From Pseudomonadota bacterium (GTDB taxonomy: Bacteria > Desulfobacterota > Syntrophia > Syntrophales > UBA5619): 16,557 bases of DNA. The stretch covers positions 1-16,557 of the forward strand of contig JAHJQP010000185.1 of the NCBI GenBank assembly GCA_018819165.1, written 5' to 3'. Of the stretch, positions 1 through 7,621 are shown piece after piece; within the stretch, counting starts at the first letter, position 1; each line of letters starts with the position of its first letter. Position numbers and translations under genes: made by a program. A model generated the notes under the pieces. The model had not been told where the DNA came from. It saw nothing but the letters and a program-made list of their open reading frames with translations, and made no database searches.

Positions 1-719
1 AAGGTGTCCCCGCAATCACCGGCAAACGCCTCCTCGATCACATCCGCAAAGCGATGCGGATCGAGACGATCCTCGATAAGTTCGAAAAGGAGGACAGGGA
101 ACGCCACGTCGTCCGGATTCTGGCCGGCGACCCCGCCATCGCGGACGAGGATTTCCGGACCGAGGAGGCCCTGACCAAGGTGGCCAGAAGGACCGGAATG
201 GCCCTGGGCGAACTCCTCGAAGGGGTTGACATCGAGATGGACCAGGAATACGGGCGCTGGAGGATGGCCTTCCGTATCCGGCGAAGCGGCCGGATTGTGA
301 CCACCAGCATTGACCGGGACGTCCTTAAGCTCCCGAAGTTTGTAGAGATCCGGGCGCTTCTTAACCAGATTACCGTTCTTGGAGAGGCGCCCTACCGCGT
401 GAGCGCCGCTGAGGAAGCGGAAGGCGGCCAGGATGCGAAGTTCGAGACCGTAGACAGCATGGCGGCCCTCATCGACCATGTGATCGGGGCCGGGAAGAAG
501 GGATACACTGTCCAGCGCTACAAGGGTCTCGGCGAAATGAACCCGGAGCAGCTCTGGGAGACGACAATGAACCCGGAGAAGCGCACTCTCCTCCAGGTGA
601 GGATCGAGGACGCCGTGGCGGCGGACGGGATCTTCACGACCCTCATGGGCGACCAGGTGGAGCCCCGGCGCGAATTCATCTATAAAAACGCCCTCTACGC
701 CTCGAATTTAGATGTATGA
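1..719 (+). CDS. gyrB: DNA gyrase subunit B, C-terminal part (5' end outside window)
   Basis: This is the last 238 residues of the ATPase subunit of DNA gyrase, which with GyrA introduces negative supercoils in the cytoplasm. The frame is open from base 3 and has no start in the window, so the gene is truncated by the window edge, not broken. The near-universal GyrB C-terminal signature QRYKGLGEMNPEQLWETTM is present, followed by the usual ending DQVEPRREFI and a final LDV. The roughly 120 residues before it are consistent with the tower insertion of Gram-negative GyrB. The ATPase and TOPRIM metal-binding motifs lie upstream and cannot be judged. gyrA follows after 90 bp that contain a large palindrome, so the two are probably one transcription unit. 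The identification is firm. Confidence 0.97.
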   Translation, partial: GVPAITGKRLLDHIRKAMRIETILDKFEKEDRERHVVRILAGDPAIADEDFRTEEALTKVARRTGMALGELLEGVDIEMDQEYGRWRMAFRIRRSGRIVTTSIDRDVLKLPKFVEIRALLNQITVLGEAPYRVSAAEEAEGGQDAKFETVDSMAALIDHVIGAGKKGYTVQRYKGLGEMNPEQLWETTMNPEKRTLLQVRIEDAVAADGIFTTLMGDQVEPRREFIYKNALYASNLDV

Positions 720-722
720 AAG

Positions 723-779
723 AAAAGGGGGGACAGCTCCCTATTTTTCAAGGAAAAATAGGGAGCTGTCCCCCCTTTT
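723..779. repeat. 57-bp perfect palindromic repeat, copy 1 (gyrB-gyrA gap)
   Basis: Two 26-bp arms (723-748 and 754-779) are perfect reverse complements around a 5-base loop, CAAGG. The arms begin AAAAGGGGGG and the right arm ends in CCCCCCTTTT. The element starts four bases after the gyrB stop. A second copy at 7036-7092 has identical arms, but its loop is the reverse complement (CCTTG), so the two copies lie in opposite orientation. As RNA it would form a very stable hairpin followed by four U residues, which resembles an intrinsic terminator. Family and copy number elsewhere in the genome cannot be known from this window; it resembles REP-type dispersed palindromes. Confidence 0.9.
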
Positions 780-789
780 CCCCCCCCCC
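780..789 (+). repeat. C10 homopolymer tract in the gyrA leader
   Basis: Ten consecutive C residues directly follow the palindrome and lie two bases before the gyrA Shine-Dalgarno (AAGGAG, 792-797). Such tracts are prone to slippage and to sequencing length errors. A length change here would alter the leader but not the gyrA reading frame. Confidence 0.8.
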
Positions 790-809
790 GTAAGGAGAAA
801 GTCAGTTTG

Positions 810-3335
810 ATGGACCAACTGTTCGAAAAGACTATCGCGATCAACATCGAAGACGAGATGAAAAAGTCCTACATGGACTATGCCATGAGCGTCATCATCG
901 GCCGGGCCATTCCCGACGCCCGGGATGGTCTGAAGCCCGTCCACCGCCGGGTCCTGTTCGCCATGAGCGAGATGGGCAACCGCTGGAACAAGCCCTACAA
1001 GAAATCGGCGAGGATCGTCGGGGATATCATCGGCAAGTATCACCCCCACGGGGATACGGCGGCCTATGACACTATGGTGCGGATGGCCCAGGAATTCTCG
1101 ATGCGCTACCTCCTCGTCGACGGCCAGGGGAACTTCGGTTCCATCGACGGCGATCCTCCGGCTGCCATGCGGTACACGGAGGTCCGGATGGCCCGGATCT
1201 CCGAGGAACTCTTAGGAGATCTGGAGAAGAACACCGTCGATTTCGTACCCAACTACGACGAATCCCTGGAAGAGCCAACCGTTCTGCCGGCGAAGATGCC
1301 GCTTTTACTCCTGAACGGCACCGCCGGGATCGCCGTCGGCGTGGCGACGAACATCCCGCCGCACAACCTCCGGGAGGTGATCGACGGGACCATCGCCATG
1401 ATCCGCGACCCCGGGATCACAATCGACGGGCTCATCCACCACATTCAGGGACCGGACTTCCCGACGGCCGGCTTCATCAACGGTCGCGAGGGGATCCTCT
1501 CCGCCTACCGGACGGGCCGCGGGATCATCCGGGTGAGGGCGCGCGCGCTGATCGAGAAAAATGCGCGCAACGACCGGGAGAGCATCGTCGTCACCGAGCT
1601 CCCCTACCAGGTGAACAAGGCGAACCTGATCGAGAAGATCGCCGAGCTCGTCAAGGAGAAGAAGATCGGCGGGATCGTCGACCTCCGGGACGAGTCGGAC
1701 CGCGAGGGGATCCGCGTCGTACTGGACCTGAAACGGGATGAGGCCTCCGCTGTCATCCTGAACCAGCTCTACAAGCACACCCAGATGGAATCCACCTTCG
1801 GGATCATCATGCTCGCGATCGACCGGGGGCAGCCCCGGGTCTTCAACTTGAAGGAGATCCTCCAGAGCTTCCTGGAGTTCCGCAAGCAGGTCGTCGTCCG
1901 CCGGACGGCCTTCGACCTCGCGAAGGCGCGGGAGCGGGCCCACATCTTAGAGGGGCTGATCATCGCCCTCGATCGGATCGACGAGGTGATTGCTGTGATC
2001 AAGGCCTCCGGGAGCCCCCCGGAGGCGGCCGCCGCCCTCTGCTCGCGGTTCGGCCTCAGCGACCTCCAGGCGAAGGCGATCCTCGACATGCGCCTCCAGC
2101 GCCTGACCGGCCTCGAACGGGAGAAGATCGACGCGGAATACGCCGAGACCTCCACCCTGATCCATAAGCTCCAGGGGATCCTCGACGACCCGCAGAAGGT
2201 TCTCGATGTGATCATTGAGGAGCTCACCGAGATCCGGGCGCGCTACGGGGACGAGCGCCGGACGGAGATCGTCATCAGCTCAGAGGACATCGATATCGAG
2301 GACATGATCGTCGAGGAGGACATGGTCGTCGCCGTCTCCCACGCCGGCTACATCAAGCGGAACCCCGTCAGCCTTTACAAAAGCCAGCGCCGGGGCGGGC
2401 GCGGCAAGATCGGGATGGGGACGAAGGAGGAGGATTTCGTGGAGCGGATCTTCATCGCCTCCACCCACCACTACGTCCTGATCTTCACGAGCCGGGGCCG
2501 CCTCTACTGGCTGAAGGTATATCGGATCCCGCAGGCCGGGCGCGCCGCCAAGGGTAAGGCGATCGTCAACCTGATCAATCTGACGGAAGGCGAACGGGTC
2601 GCCGCCGTCCTGCCGGTCCGGGAGTTCACCGGGGAGAAGTCGGTGGTCATGGTGACTCGCCGGGGTACGATCAAGAAGACGGAGCTTTCGGCCTTCTCCA
2701 ACCCCCGTACGGGCGGGATCATCGCTATCTCCGTCGACGAGGGCGACGAACTGATCGACGTACAGCTCACCCTCGGGAACCAGGACATCTTCCTCGGAAC
2801 CCGGAAGGGCAAATCGATCCGCTTCCGGGAGGACGACGTCCGCGACATGGGCCGGACCGCCCGCGGCGTCCGCGGGATCAGGATGGCTACCGATGACCGG
2901 GTCATCGGGATGGAGATCCCGACCGAGGGAAACACCATCCTCACCGTCTCCGAAAAGGGGTACGGAAAGCGGACCGAGATCACGGAGTATCGCCTCCAGA
3001 CCCGCGGCGGGAAGGGGACGATCAACCTGAAGACCGTTCCCAAGGTCGGGGACGTTTCGGGGATACTCCAGATCTCCGGCAGCGAGGACATCGTGCTGAT
3101 CAGCGACTCCGGCCGGATCATCCGCATGCGTGCGGAAGAGGTGCGCGTCATCCACCGGAGCACCCAGGGGGTGCGCCTGATCGACCTCGACGACAACGAG
3201 ACGCTGGTCGGCGTCGCCCGCGCCGAGCGGGAGGAGGAGCGGGAGAACGGCGCGGCGCCGGAGGATCTCCCGGAGGAGGCGGAGATGGCGCAGGAAAACA
3301 TTCCGGAGATCGACCCGGCGGAGAGCGAGGAATGA
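810..3335 (+). CDS. gyrA: DNA gyrase subunit A
   Basis: This is the DNA breakage-reunion subunit of gyrase, complete at 841 residues. With ATG at 810 as residue 1, the catalytic tyrosine falls at Tyr122 in AAMRYTE, matching E. coli numbering. The quinolone-resistance region reads HPHGDTAAYD, with Thr83 and Asp87; threonine at 83 is a natural variant in several lineages and does not by itself show resistance. The GyrA box that marks gyrase rather than topoisomerase IV is QRRGGRG at about 526-532, followed by the beta-pinwheel domain and an acidic tail of about 35 residues rich in Glu. The Shine-Dalgarno AAGGAG (792-797) is 12 nt from the ATG and 9 nt from an in-frame TTG at 807, so the TTG is a possible alternative start. 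The stop overlaps the next start (ATGA). Confidence 0.97.
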   Translation: MDQLFEKTIAINIEDEMKKSYMDYAMSVIIGRAIPDARDGLKPVHRRVLFAMSEMGNRWNKPYKKSARIVGDIIGKYHPHGDTAAYDTMVRMAQEFSMRYLLVDGQGNFGSIDGDPPAAMRYTEVRMARISEELLGDLEKNTVDFVPNYDESLEEPTVLPAKMPLLLLNGTAGIAVGVATNIPPHNLREVIDGTIAMIRDPGITIDGLIHHIQGPDFPTAGFINGREGILSAYRTGRGIIRVRARALIEKNARNDRESIVVTELPYQVNKANLIEKIAELVKEKKIGGIVDLRDESDREGIRVVLDLKRDEASAVILNQLYKHTQMESTFGIIMLAIDRGQPRVFNLKEILQSFLEFRKQVVVRRTAFDLAKARERAHILEGLIIALDRIDEVIAVIKASGSPPEAAAALCSRFGLSDLQAKAILDMRLQRLTGLEREKIDAEYAETSTLIHKLQGILDDPQKVLDVIIEELTEIRARYGDERRTEIVISSEDIDIEDMIVEEDMVVAVSHAGYIKRNPVSLYKSQRRGGRGKIGMGTKEEDFVERIFIASTHHYVLIFTSRGRLYWLKVYRIPQAGRAAKGKAIVNLINLTEGERVAAVLPVREFTGEKSVVMVTRRGTIKKTELSAFSNPRTGGIIAISVDEGDELIDVQLTLGNQDIFLGTRKGKSIRFREDDVRDMGRTARGVRGIRMATDDRVIGMEIPTEGNTILTVSEKGYGKRTEITEYRLQTRGGKGTINLKTVPKVGDVSGILQISGSEDIVLISDSGRIIRMRAEEVRVIHRSTQGVRLIDLDDNETLVGVARAEREEERENGAAPEDLPEEAEMAQENIPEIDPAESEE

Positions 3336-4222
3336 AGACGCTCCGCCGGCAGGCCCTCGTCCTGAGTTTCCTCCTGATTTTTGCATGCCTGCCGAAGGAG
3401 GTCCCCCCTCCACCGCCCCTGCCGCCGCCGAAGCCGGCGAAAGTCGCCGTCGTCCTTGGCGCCGGTGTTTCCAGGGGATTTGCGCACGTCGGCGTCCTCA
3501 AGGTGCTCGAATCGCAAAAGGTTCCGATCCACCTGATCATCGGGACGAGTGCGGGGAGCTTCGTCGGAAGCCTCTACGCCTTCGGCTATGACGCCTTCCA
3601 GCTCCAGAAAATGGCCCTTGATCTCCAGAAGGACGACGTAGTCGACCTGTGCATTCCCGACAACGGTTTCGTCCGCGGGGAAAAGTTAGAGAATTTCGTC
3701 AACCGGACGGTCCGCCAGACCCTCCTCGAACAGATGAAGATCCCCTTCCGGGCGGTAGCCACGAACATCCAGACCGGCGAGGAGACGGTCTTCGCGACGG
3801 GGAACACCGGCAAGGCCGTCCGGGCGAGCTGCTCCATCCCCGGGATCTTCCAGCCGGTCCGGATCGGAGACAAGGCTTATGTGGACGGCGGCGTGGTGAG
3901 CCCCGTCGCCGTGGACGCCGCCAGGAAAGCCGGCGCCGACGTCGTCATCGCCGTGGACATCTCCGCCGGCGTCGCGGGCGCCGTCCCCCAAGGGATACTG
4001 GTCACGATCCTCCAGTCGATCGACATCATGTACGCGAAGATCGCGGCGGCCCAGCTCAAAAACGCCGACGTGGTCATCCGTCCCCAGGTGAGCCAGATCG
4101 GTTCTGGCGATTTCGACAAGCGCAACGAGGCAATCTTCGAAGGCGAAAAGGCCGCCGCCCAGGCCCTGCCACAGATCCAGCTGATCCTCGGCAAGCTCCG
4201 CCAGGAGGGACGTCTGCCGTAA
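3332..4222 (+). CDS. patatin-like phospholipase, predicted lipoprotein (RssA/NTE type)
   Basis: This is a predicted lipid acyl hydrolase of the bacterial patatin family, 296 residues. The N-terminus has two arginines, a hydrophobic stretch and a lipobox-like IFAC with Cys19, then a proline-rich linker (residues 25-35), so it is probably a membrane-anchored lipoprotein. Phe at the -2 position of the lipobox is unusual. The patatin core has the oxyanion loop GAGVSRG (43-49), the nucleophile elbow GTSAG with Ser73, and the second dyad residue Asp185 in DGG. The substrate cannot be told from sequence. Its ATG overlaps the gyrA TGA, which suggests translational coupling. It may follow gyrA only as a convenient promoter; no functional link to supercoiling is implied. 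The family is firm; lipidation is likely but not certain. Confidence 0.88.
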   Translation: MKTLRRQALVLSFLLIFACLPKEVPPPPPLPPPKPAKVAVVLGAGVSRGFAHVGVLKVLESQKVPIHLIIGTSAGSFVGSLYAFGYDAFQLQKMALDLQKDDVVDLCIPDNGFVRGEKLENFVNRTVRQTLLEQMKIPFRAVATNIQTGEETVFATGNTGKAVRASCSIPGIFQPVRIGDKAYVDGGVVSPVAVDAARKAGADVVIAVDISAGVAGAVPQGILVTILQSIDIMYAKIAAAQLKNADVVIRPQVSQIGSGDFDKRNEAIFEGEKAAAQALPQIQLILGKLRQEGRLP

Positions 4223-4305
4223 GGATCACCGCTGCCCCGGTTTTCCGATTCTGCACCCGATACCGGGTTCCGCTCAAGTGGAATAATTTAAACGGGCCGG
4301 CGAAG

Positions 4306-4334
4306 TTGACGCTTGGCGTTCGCTCGGATATAAT
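4306..4334 (+). promoter_or_regulatory. sigma70-type promoter of the MBL-archease-rtcB operon
   Basis: A -35 box TTGACG (4306-4311) and a perfect -10 box TATAAT (4329-4334) are separated by exactly 17 bp. The predicted transcription start is near 4341, giving a leader of about 115 nt before the first gene at 4457. It lies within the 234-bp gap after the patatin gene, so this operon is likely independent of gyrA. Confidence 0.85.
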
Positions 4335-4371
4335 CTCCCGGAGCCCCAATGCCATCCGAGAAGAGGATGCT

Positions 4372-4425
4372 ATGGGGAAGGGCATCATCAGCGGCAATAT
4401 CTCGGAAACACGGAGATATTTGTAA
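4372..4425 (+). CDS. candidate 17-residue leader ORF
   Basis: A short frame (MGKGIISGNISETRRYL) starts at ATG 4372 and ends with TAA at 4423-4425. It has an AAGAGGA Shine-Dalgarno (4361-4367) at 4-nt spacing, begins about 30 nt after the predicted transcription start and ends 31 nt before the next gene. Its last third overlaps an 8-bp hairpin (4396-4420). Translation of it could therefore affect folding of the leader. There is no homology evidence; chance occurrence is quite possible at this length. Confidence 0.35.
   Translation: MGKGIISGNISETRRYL
4396..4420 (+). promoter_or_regulatory. leader hairpin upstream of the MBL-fold gene
   Basis: AATATCTC (4396-4403) and GAGATATT (4413-4420) are perfect complements around a 9-base loop, GGAAACACG. 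No U-tract follows directly, so it is not a canonical terminator. It lies within the transcribed leader and overlaps the candidate short ORF. Confidence 0.5.
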
Positions 4426-4456
4426 AACGTGCGTGCACATCAGAGGGAGGGGGAAC

Positions 4457-5191
4457 ATGAAAAGGTTATTAGGATTTGTTTTACCCGTCATGCTGGCGGC
4501 GGCGCCGGCGGGAGTTGCCTGGGCATTCGAGACGGACGTCCTGCCGACCTCGCGCGGGGATCTGAAGATCACCTTCATCGGCCACGCCTCGCTGTACTTC
4601 ACCTTCGGCGGCAAGGTCATCCATGTCGATCCGGTCGGCCAGTACGGCGACTACGGCGGCCTGCCGAAAGCCGATTTGATTCTGGTGGCGCACGAGCACG
4701 GGGACCATTTCGATCCGAAGGTGATAGCGCAGCTCAGTACGGATAAGACGAAAGTGGTCCTGACCTCGCTTAGCGCCGCCAAGGGTGGGCGCGGGATCGT
4801 CCTGAAAAACGGGGAGGAGACGACCGTCGACGGCATCCTGATCAAGGCGGTGTCGGCCTACAACATCGCTCACATGCGTTCCCCCGGTATGCCCTATCAT
4901 CCCAAAGGGGACGGCAACGGCTACATCCTGACCTTCGGCGACAAACGGATCTACGTGGCGGGGGACACGGAGAACATCCCGGAGATGAAGGGATTCGGAA
5001 GAATCGACGTTGCCTTCCTGCCGATGAATCTTCCCTATACGATGACGCCGGAGATGGCGGCCGACGCCGCCCGGATGGTGAAGCCGCAGATCCTCTACCC
5101 CTACCACACGGGCGAGACGGATACGGCGAAGATCGTGGCCCTGCTGAAGGGGGAGAAGGGGATCGAGGTGCGGATCCGCAAAATGAAATGA
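4457..5191 (+). CDS. exported metallo-beta-lactamase-fold hydrolase (UlaG-like, COG2220 type)
   Basis: This is a predicted metal-dependent hydrolase of 244 residues. The start at ATG 4457 is chosen because it follows a strong GAGGGAGGGGG ribosome site and begins a classical signal peptide (MKRLLGF, hydrophobic core, AWA cleavage site near residue 23); a longer frame from 4349 lacks these. The metal-binding motif HEHGDH is at 79-84, with Asp170 in AGDTE and His217 in PYHTGE as further ligands. An early IGHAS (41-45) is typical of the UlaG-like branch. The predicted site is the periplasm or outside. It is the first gene of an operon and its stop overlaps the archease ATG (ATGA). Pairing of an exported hydrolase with a cytosolic RNA-ligation pair is odd. 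The substrate is unknown; the fold is firm. Confidence 0.87.
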   Translation: MKRLLGFVLPVMLAAAPAGVAWAFETDVLPTSRGDLKITFIGHASLYFTFGGKVIHVDPVGQYGDYGGLPKADLILVAHEHGDHFDPKVIAQLSTDKTKVVLTSLSAAKGGRGIVLKNGEETTVDGILIKAVSAYNIAHMRSPGMPYHPKGDGNGYILTFGDKRIYVAGDTENIPEMKGFGRIDVAFLPMNLPYTMTPEMAADAARMVKPQILYPYHTGETDTAKIVALLKGEKGIEVRIRKMK

Positions 5192-5601
5192 GCTACCGGG
5201 TCTTCGATCATACCGCAGATATGGGGATCGAGATCTCCGGGGAGACGATCGGGGATGTCTATGCCGGGGCGGCCCTCGCCCTCTTCGATCTCCTGACGGA
5301 TACCTCGGCGGTCCGGGAATCGGAGGAGCGGACGGTCGCCGTCGAAGGGGAGGATGAGGCGGATCTCCTCGTCAATTTCCTGCGCGAGGTCCTCTACGCC
5401 TGGAACGGCGAAGGATTTCTGGCAAAGACGTGCGCGGTCCGGGAGATTTCGCCCTGGCGGCTGACGGCCGTCCTCCGGGGAGAGCCGCATGACCCGGCGC
5501 GACACCGGATCAGGATGGAGATCAAGGCGGTGACCTATCATCAGGCCTCGGTATGCCGGACGGCGGAGGGGTGGATGGGCAGGGTGGTGTTCGATGTCTG
5601 A
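5188..5601 (+). CDS. archease, RtcB cofactor
   Basis: This is a 137-residue archease, a small metal-binding protein that in characterised systems speeds guanylylation of RtcB, allows multiple turnover and broadens nucleotide use. Family hallmarks are visible: DHTADMG at residues 7-13, EIKAVTYH at 111-118 and the C-terminal VVFDV with Asp136. Length is typical. The start overlaps the stop of the metallo-hydrolase gene by ATGA, and the stop lies 8 nt inside rtcB, so translation of the three genes is probably coupled. Adjacency to rtcB strongly supports the assignment. Confidence 0.93.
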   Translation: MSYRVFDHTADMGIEISGETIGDVYAGAALALFDLLTDTSAVRESEERTVAVEGEDEADLLVNFLREVLYAWNGEGFLAKTCAVREISPWRLTAVLRGEPHDPARHRIRMEIKAVTYHQASVCRTAEGWMGRVVFDV

Positions 5602-7036
5602 CGCCCGTTTTCGCAGGATCGACGAATGGCGGTGGGAGATCCCGCCGAGCGGCGGGATGCGCGTTCCCGGCCTCCTCTACACGAGTGAAAAGCTCCTGAA
5701 GGGGATGGGGGCCGATGAGGGGCCGAAGCAGGTGGCCAACGTCGCCCATCTGCCCGGGATCGTGAAGGCCTCGCTCGCGATGCCGGACATGCACTGGGGC
5801 TACGGCTTTCCCATCGGTGGGGTCGCGGCCTTCGACTTGGACGAGGGGGTCGTCTCCCCCGGCGGCGTCGGCTACGATATCAACTGCGGCTGCCGCCTGA
5901 TGACCACCCGTCTGCAGCTGGAGGATATCCGCGACCGTCTGGGCGACCTCGTCACGACCCTCTTTCAGCACATCCCCTCCGGTGTCGGCTCCCGGGGGAA
6001 ATTGAAACTCTCCGCAAAGGAAGAAAAGCAGGTCCTCGGGGAGGGGTCGGCCTGGGCGGTCCGGCATGGATACGGCACCCAAGCCGACCTGGAGACGACG
6101 GAGGACAGGGGGGTGATGGCGGGCGCCGATCCGGACAAGGTGAGCGATCGAGCGCTGGAACGGGGCCGGGACCAGCTCGGGACGCTCGGGTCGGGTAATC
6201 ATTTCCTCGAGATCGAGGTCGTTTCGGAGATCTATGACGGGACGGCTGCGGAGGCCTTCGGCCTCGAAGCCGGCCAGATCTGCGTCCTCATCCACAGCGG
6301 CTCCCGGGGCCTGGGGTATCAGGTCTGCGACGATTATCTGGCGCAGATGGTCAAACACGTCCATGAAATCAGGATTCCCCTGCCCGACCGCCAGCTCGCC
6401 TGCGCCCGCCTGACGTCCGACCGGGGCCGGGACTACCTGGCTGCGATGGCCTGCGCGGCCAACTACGCCTGGGCCAACCGCCAGCTGCTTATGCACCTGA
6501 CACGGGAGACCTTCGAGAAAACACTGGGGATGAATCCACGGGATCTGGGGATGCGGCTCCTCTACGATGTCTGCCACAACATCGCGAAGATCGAAACCCT
6601 GCCCCTGGAAGGAAAGAATGTCCGTCTTTGCGTCCACAGGAAGGGGGCGACCCGGGCTTTTCCCCCGGGGCATCCGGCCCTGCCGGCGGCCTACCGGAAT
6701 GCGGGTCAGCCGGTCCTCATCCCCGGGGACATGGGGACGGGATCATACATCCTCGCAGGGACGGAGAGGGCCTACACGGAGACCTTCGGGAGCACTTGCC
6801 ACGGCGCCGGACGGGTCATGAGCCGCACCCGGGCGATGAAGGCGAGCAGGGGGCGGTCGATCCCCGGCGAGATGGCGGCGCGCGGCGTTATCGTCATGGC
6901 CTCCGGCCGCAGGACCCTCCAGGAGGAGATCCCCGAGGCCTACAAGGACCTCGACGACGTGGTGGAGGTGGTCCACCGGGCCGGCCTCTCCACGAAGGTG
7001 GCGCGCCTGCGCGCCCTGGGTTGCATCAAGGGTTGA
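5594..7036 (+). CDS. rtcB: RNA-splicing ligase RtcB
   Basis: RtcB is a GTP- and Mn-dependent ligase that joins RNA 2',3'-cyclic-phosphate or 3'-phosphate ends to 5'-OH ends in tRNA splicing or RNA repair. This complete 480-residue protein keeps the active site, with numbering that runs almost in step with the archaeal enzyme: Asp95 and Cys98 in DINCGC, Asn202 and His203 in GSGNHF, His234 in IHSGSRG, His329 in CHN, and the guanylylated histidine His403 in CHGAGR. The C-terminus CIKG carries the conserved near-terminal lysine. Cys100 sits two residues after the metal ligand Cys98. The gene overlaps archease by 8 nt. A palindromic repeat begins at the last base of the stop codon. In bacteria its role is usually RNA repair; the target here is unknown. 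Confidence 0.97.
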   Translation: MSDARFRRIDEWRWEIPPSGGMRVPGLLYTSEKLLKGMGADEGPKQVANVAHLPGIVKASLAMPDMHWGYGFPIGGVAAFDLDEGVVSPGGVGYDINCGCRLMTTRLQLEDIRDRLGDLVTTLFQHIPSGVGSRGKLKLSAKEEKQVLGEGSAWAVRHGYGTQADLETTEDRGVMAGADPDKVSDRALERGRDQLGTLGSGNHFLEIEVVSEIYDGTAAEAFGLEAGQICVLIHSGSRGLGYQVCDDYLAQMVKHVHEIRIPLPDRQLACARLTSDRGRDYLAAMACAANYAWANRQLLMHLTRETFEKTLGMNPRDLGMRLLYDVCHNIAKIETLPLEGKNVRLCVHRKGATRAFPPGHPALPAAYRNAGQPVLIPGDMGTGSYILAGTERAYTETFGSTCHGAGRVMSRTRAMKASRGRSIPGEMAARGVIVMASGRRTLQEEIPEAYKDLDDVVEVVHRAGLSTKVARLRALGCIKG

Positions 7037-7092
7037 AAAGGGGGGACAGCTCCCTATTTTTCCTTGAAAAATAGGGAGCTGTCCCCCCTTTT
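7036..7092. repeat. 57-bp perfect palindromic repeat, copy 2 (rtcB/ACT convergent gap)
   Basis: The arms (7036-7061 and 7067-7092) are identical to those of the copy at 723-779, while the loop is CCTTG, the reverse complement of that copy's CAAGG. The element starts at the final A of the rtcB stop and ends one base before the stop codon of the convergent ACT gene (7094-7096), so it fills the gap almost exactly. Read in either direction it gives a G/C-rich stem followed by four U residues, so it could serve as a bidirectional intrinsic terminator. Confidence 0.9.
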
Positions 7093-7093
7093 C

Positions 7094-7525
7094 CTATAAG
7101 GCATAGAGCTTCGCCCCCGGCAGGACGGTCAGGCCGTTTTTCTGGAGGACCTCGATCGCCGTATCCGGGTCGTCGAACCGGAAGATGATCACGGCGTTCT
7201 GACCGCTTTTCTCCACGAAAGCGTAGAGATATTCGACATTGATGCCGTTTCCGGACAGGACCTCAAGAATGCCGTGGAGACCGCCCGGACGGTCCGGGAC
7301 CTCGACGGCCACGACGGTCGTCCGGCTGACTCGTAACCCCTGTGTCTTGAGAACCAGGGCAGCCGCGTCGACGTCGTTCACGATCATGCGGAGGATCCCG
7401 AAATCGGTGGTGTCCGCCAGCGACAGGGTTCTGATATTGATCTCGGCATCCTTCAGGATGCGGGTCACCTGCTCCAGCCCCCCCGGTTTATTCTCTAAAA
7501 AAATGGAAAGCTGTTCCACCTTCAT
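7094..7525 (-). CDS. tandem ACT-domain protein linked to phenylacetate-CoA ligase
   Basis: This 143-residue cytoplasmic protein consists of two ACT domains and nothing else. The first begins KVEQLSIFLENKPGGL and covers about residues 1-67; the second begins VEVPDRPGGL and covers about 72-141. The PGGL loops are where ACT domains usually bind amino acids or related ligands. It is the second gene after a phenylacetate-CoA ligase (96-nt gap), a pairing seen in anaerobic bacteria and archaea. It probably senses an amino acid or a breakdown product and modulates the ligase or its expression; the ligand is inference. A GAGGGGGG ribosome site precedes the ATG. Confidence 0.87.
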   Translation of the reverse strand: MKVEQLSIFLENKPGGLEQVTRILKDAEINIRTLSLADTTDFGILRMIVNDVDAAALVLKTQGLRVSRTTVVAVEVPDRPGGLHGILEVLSGNGINVEYLYAFVEKSGQNAVIIFRFDDPDTAIEVLQKNGLTVLPGAKLYAL

Positions 7526-7621
7526 CGCTTAACCCCCCTCTCTTTCCTCTGACAAAATTTCCCGAGCGCCCCCGGCGAAGACACCTTTTCCTTTCCCGCG
7601 ATAAAACTCTCCAGGCGCCGA

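Noticed and set aside
1030..1075. Thr83 in the GyrA quinolone-resistance region as a resistance mutation
   Set aside because: Threonine is the natural residue at this position in several bacteria, and Asp87 is intact.
2280..3532. Long minus-strand open frames opposite gyrA
   Set aside because: gyrA is certain on the plus strand; these frames are codon-bias shadows without motifs or ribosome sites.
4223..4305. An intrinsic terminator after the patatin gene
   Set aside because: Only a weak CCCGG/CCGGG pairing with a long loop and no U-tract was found.
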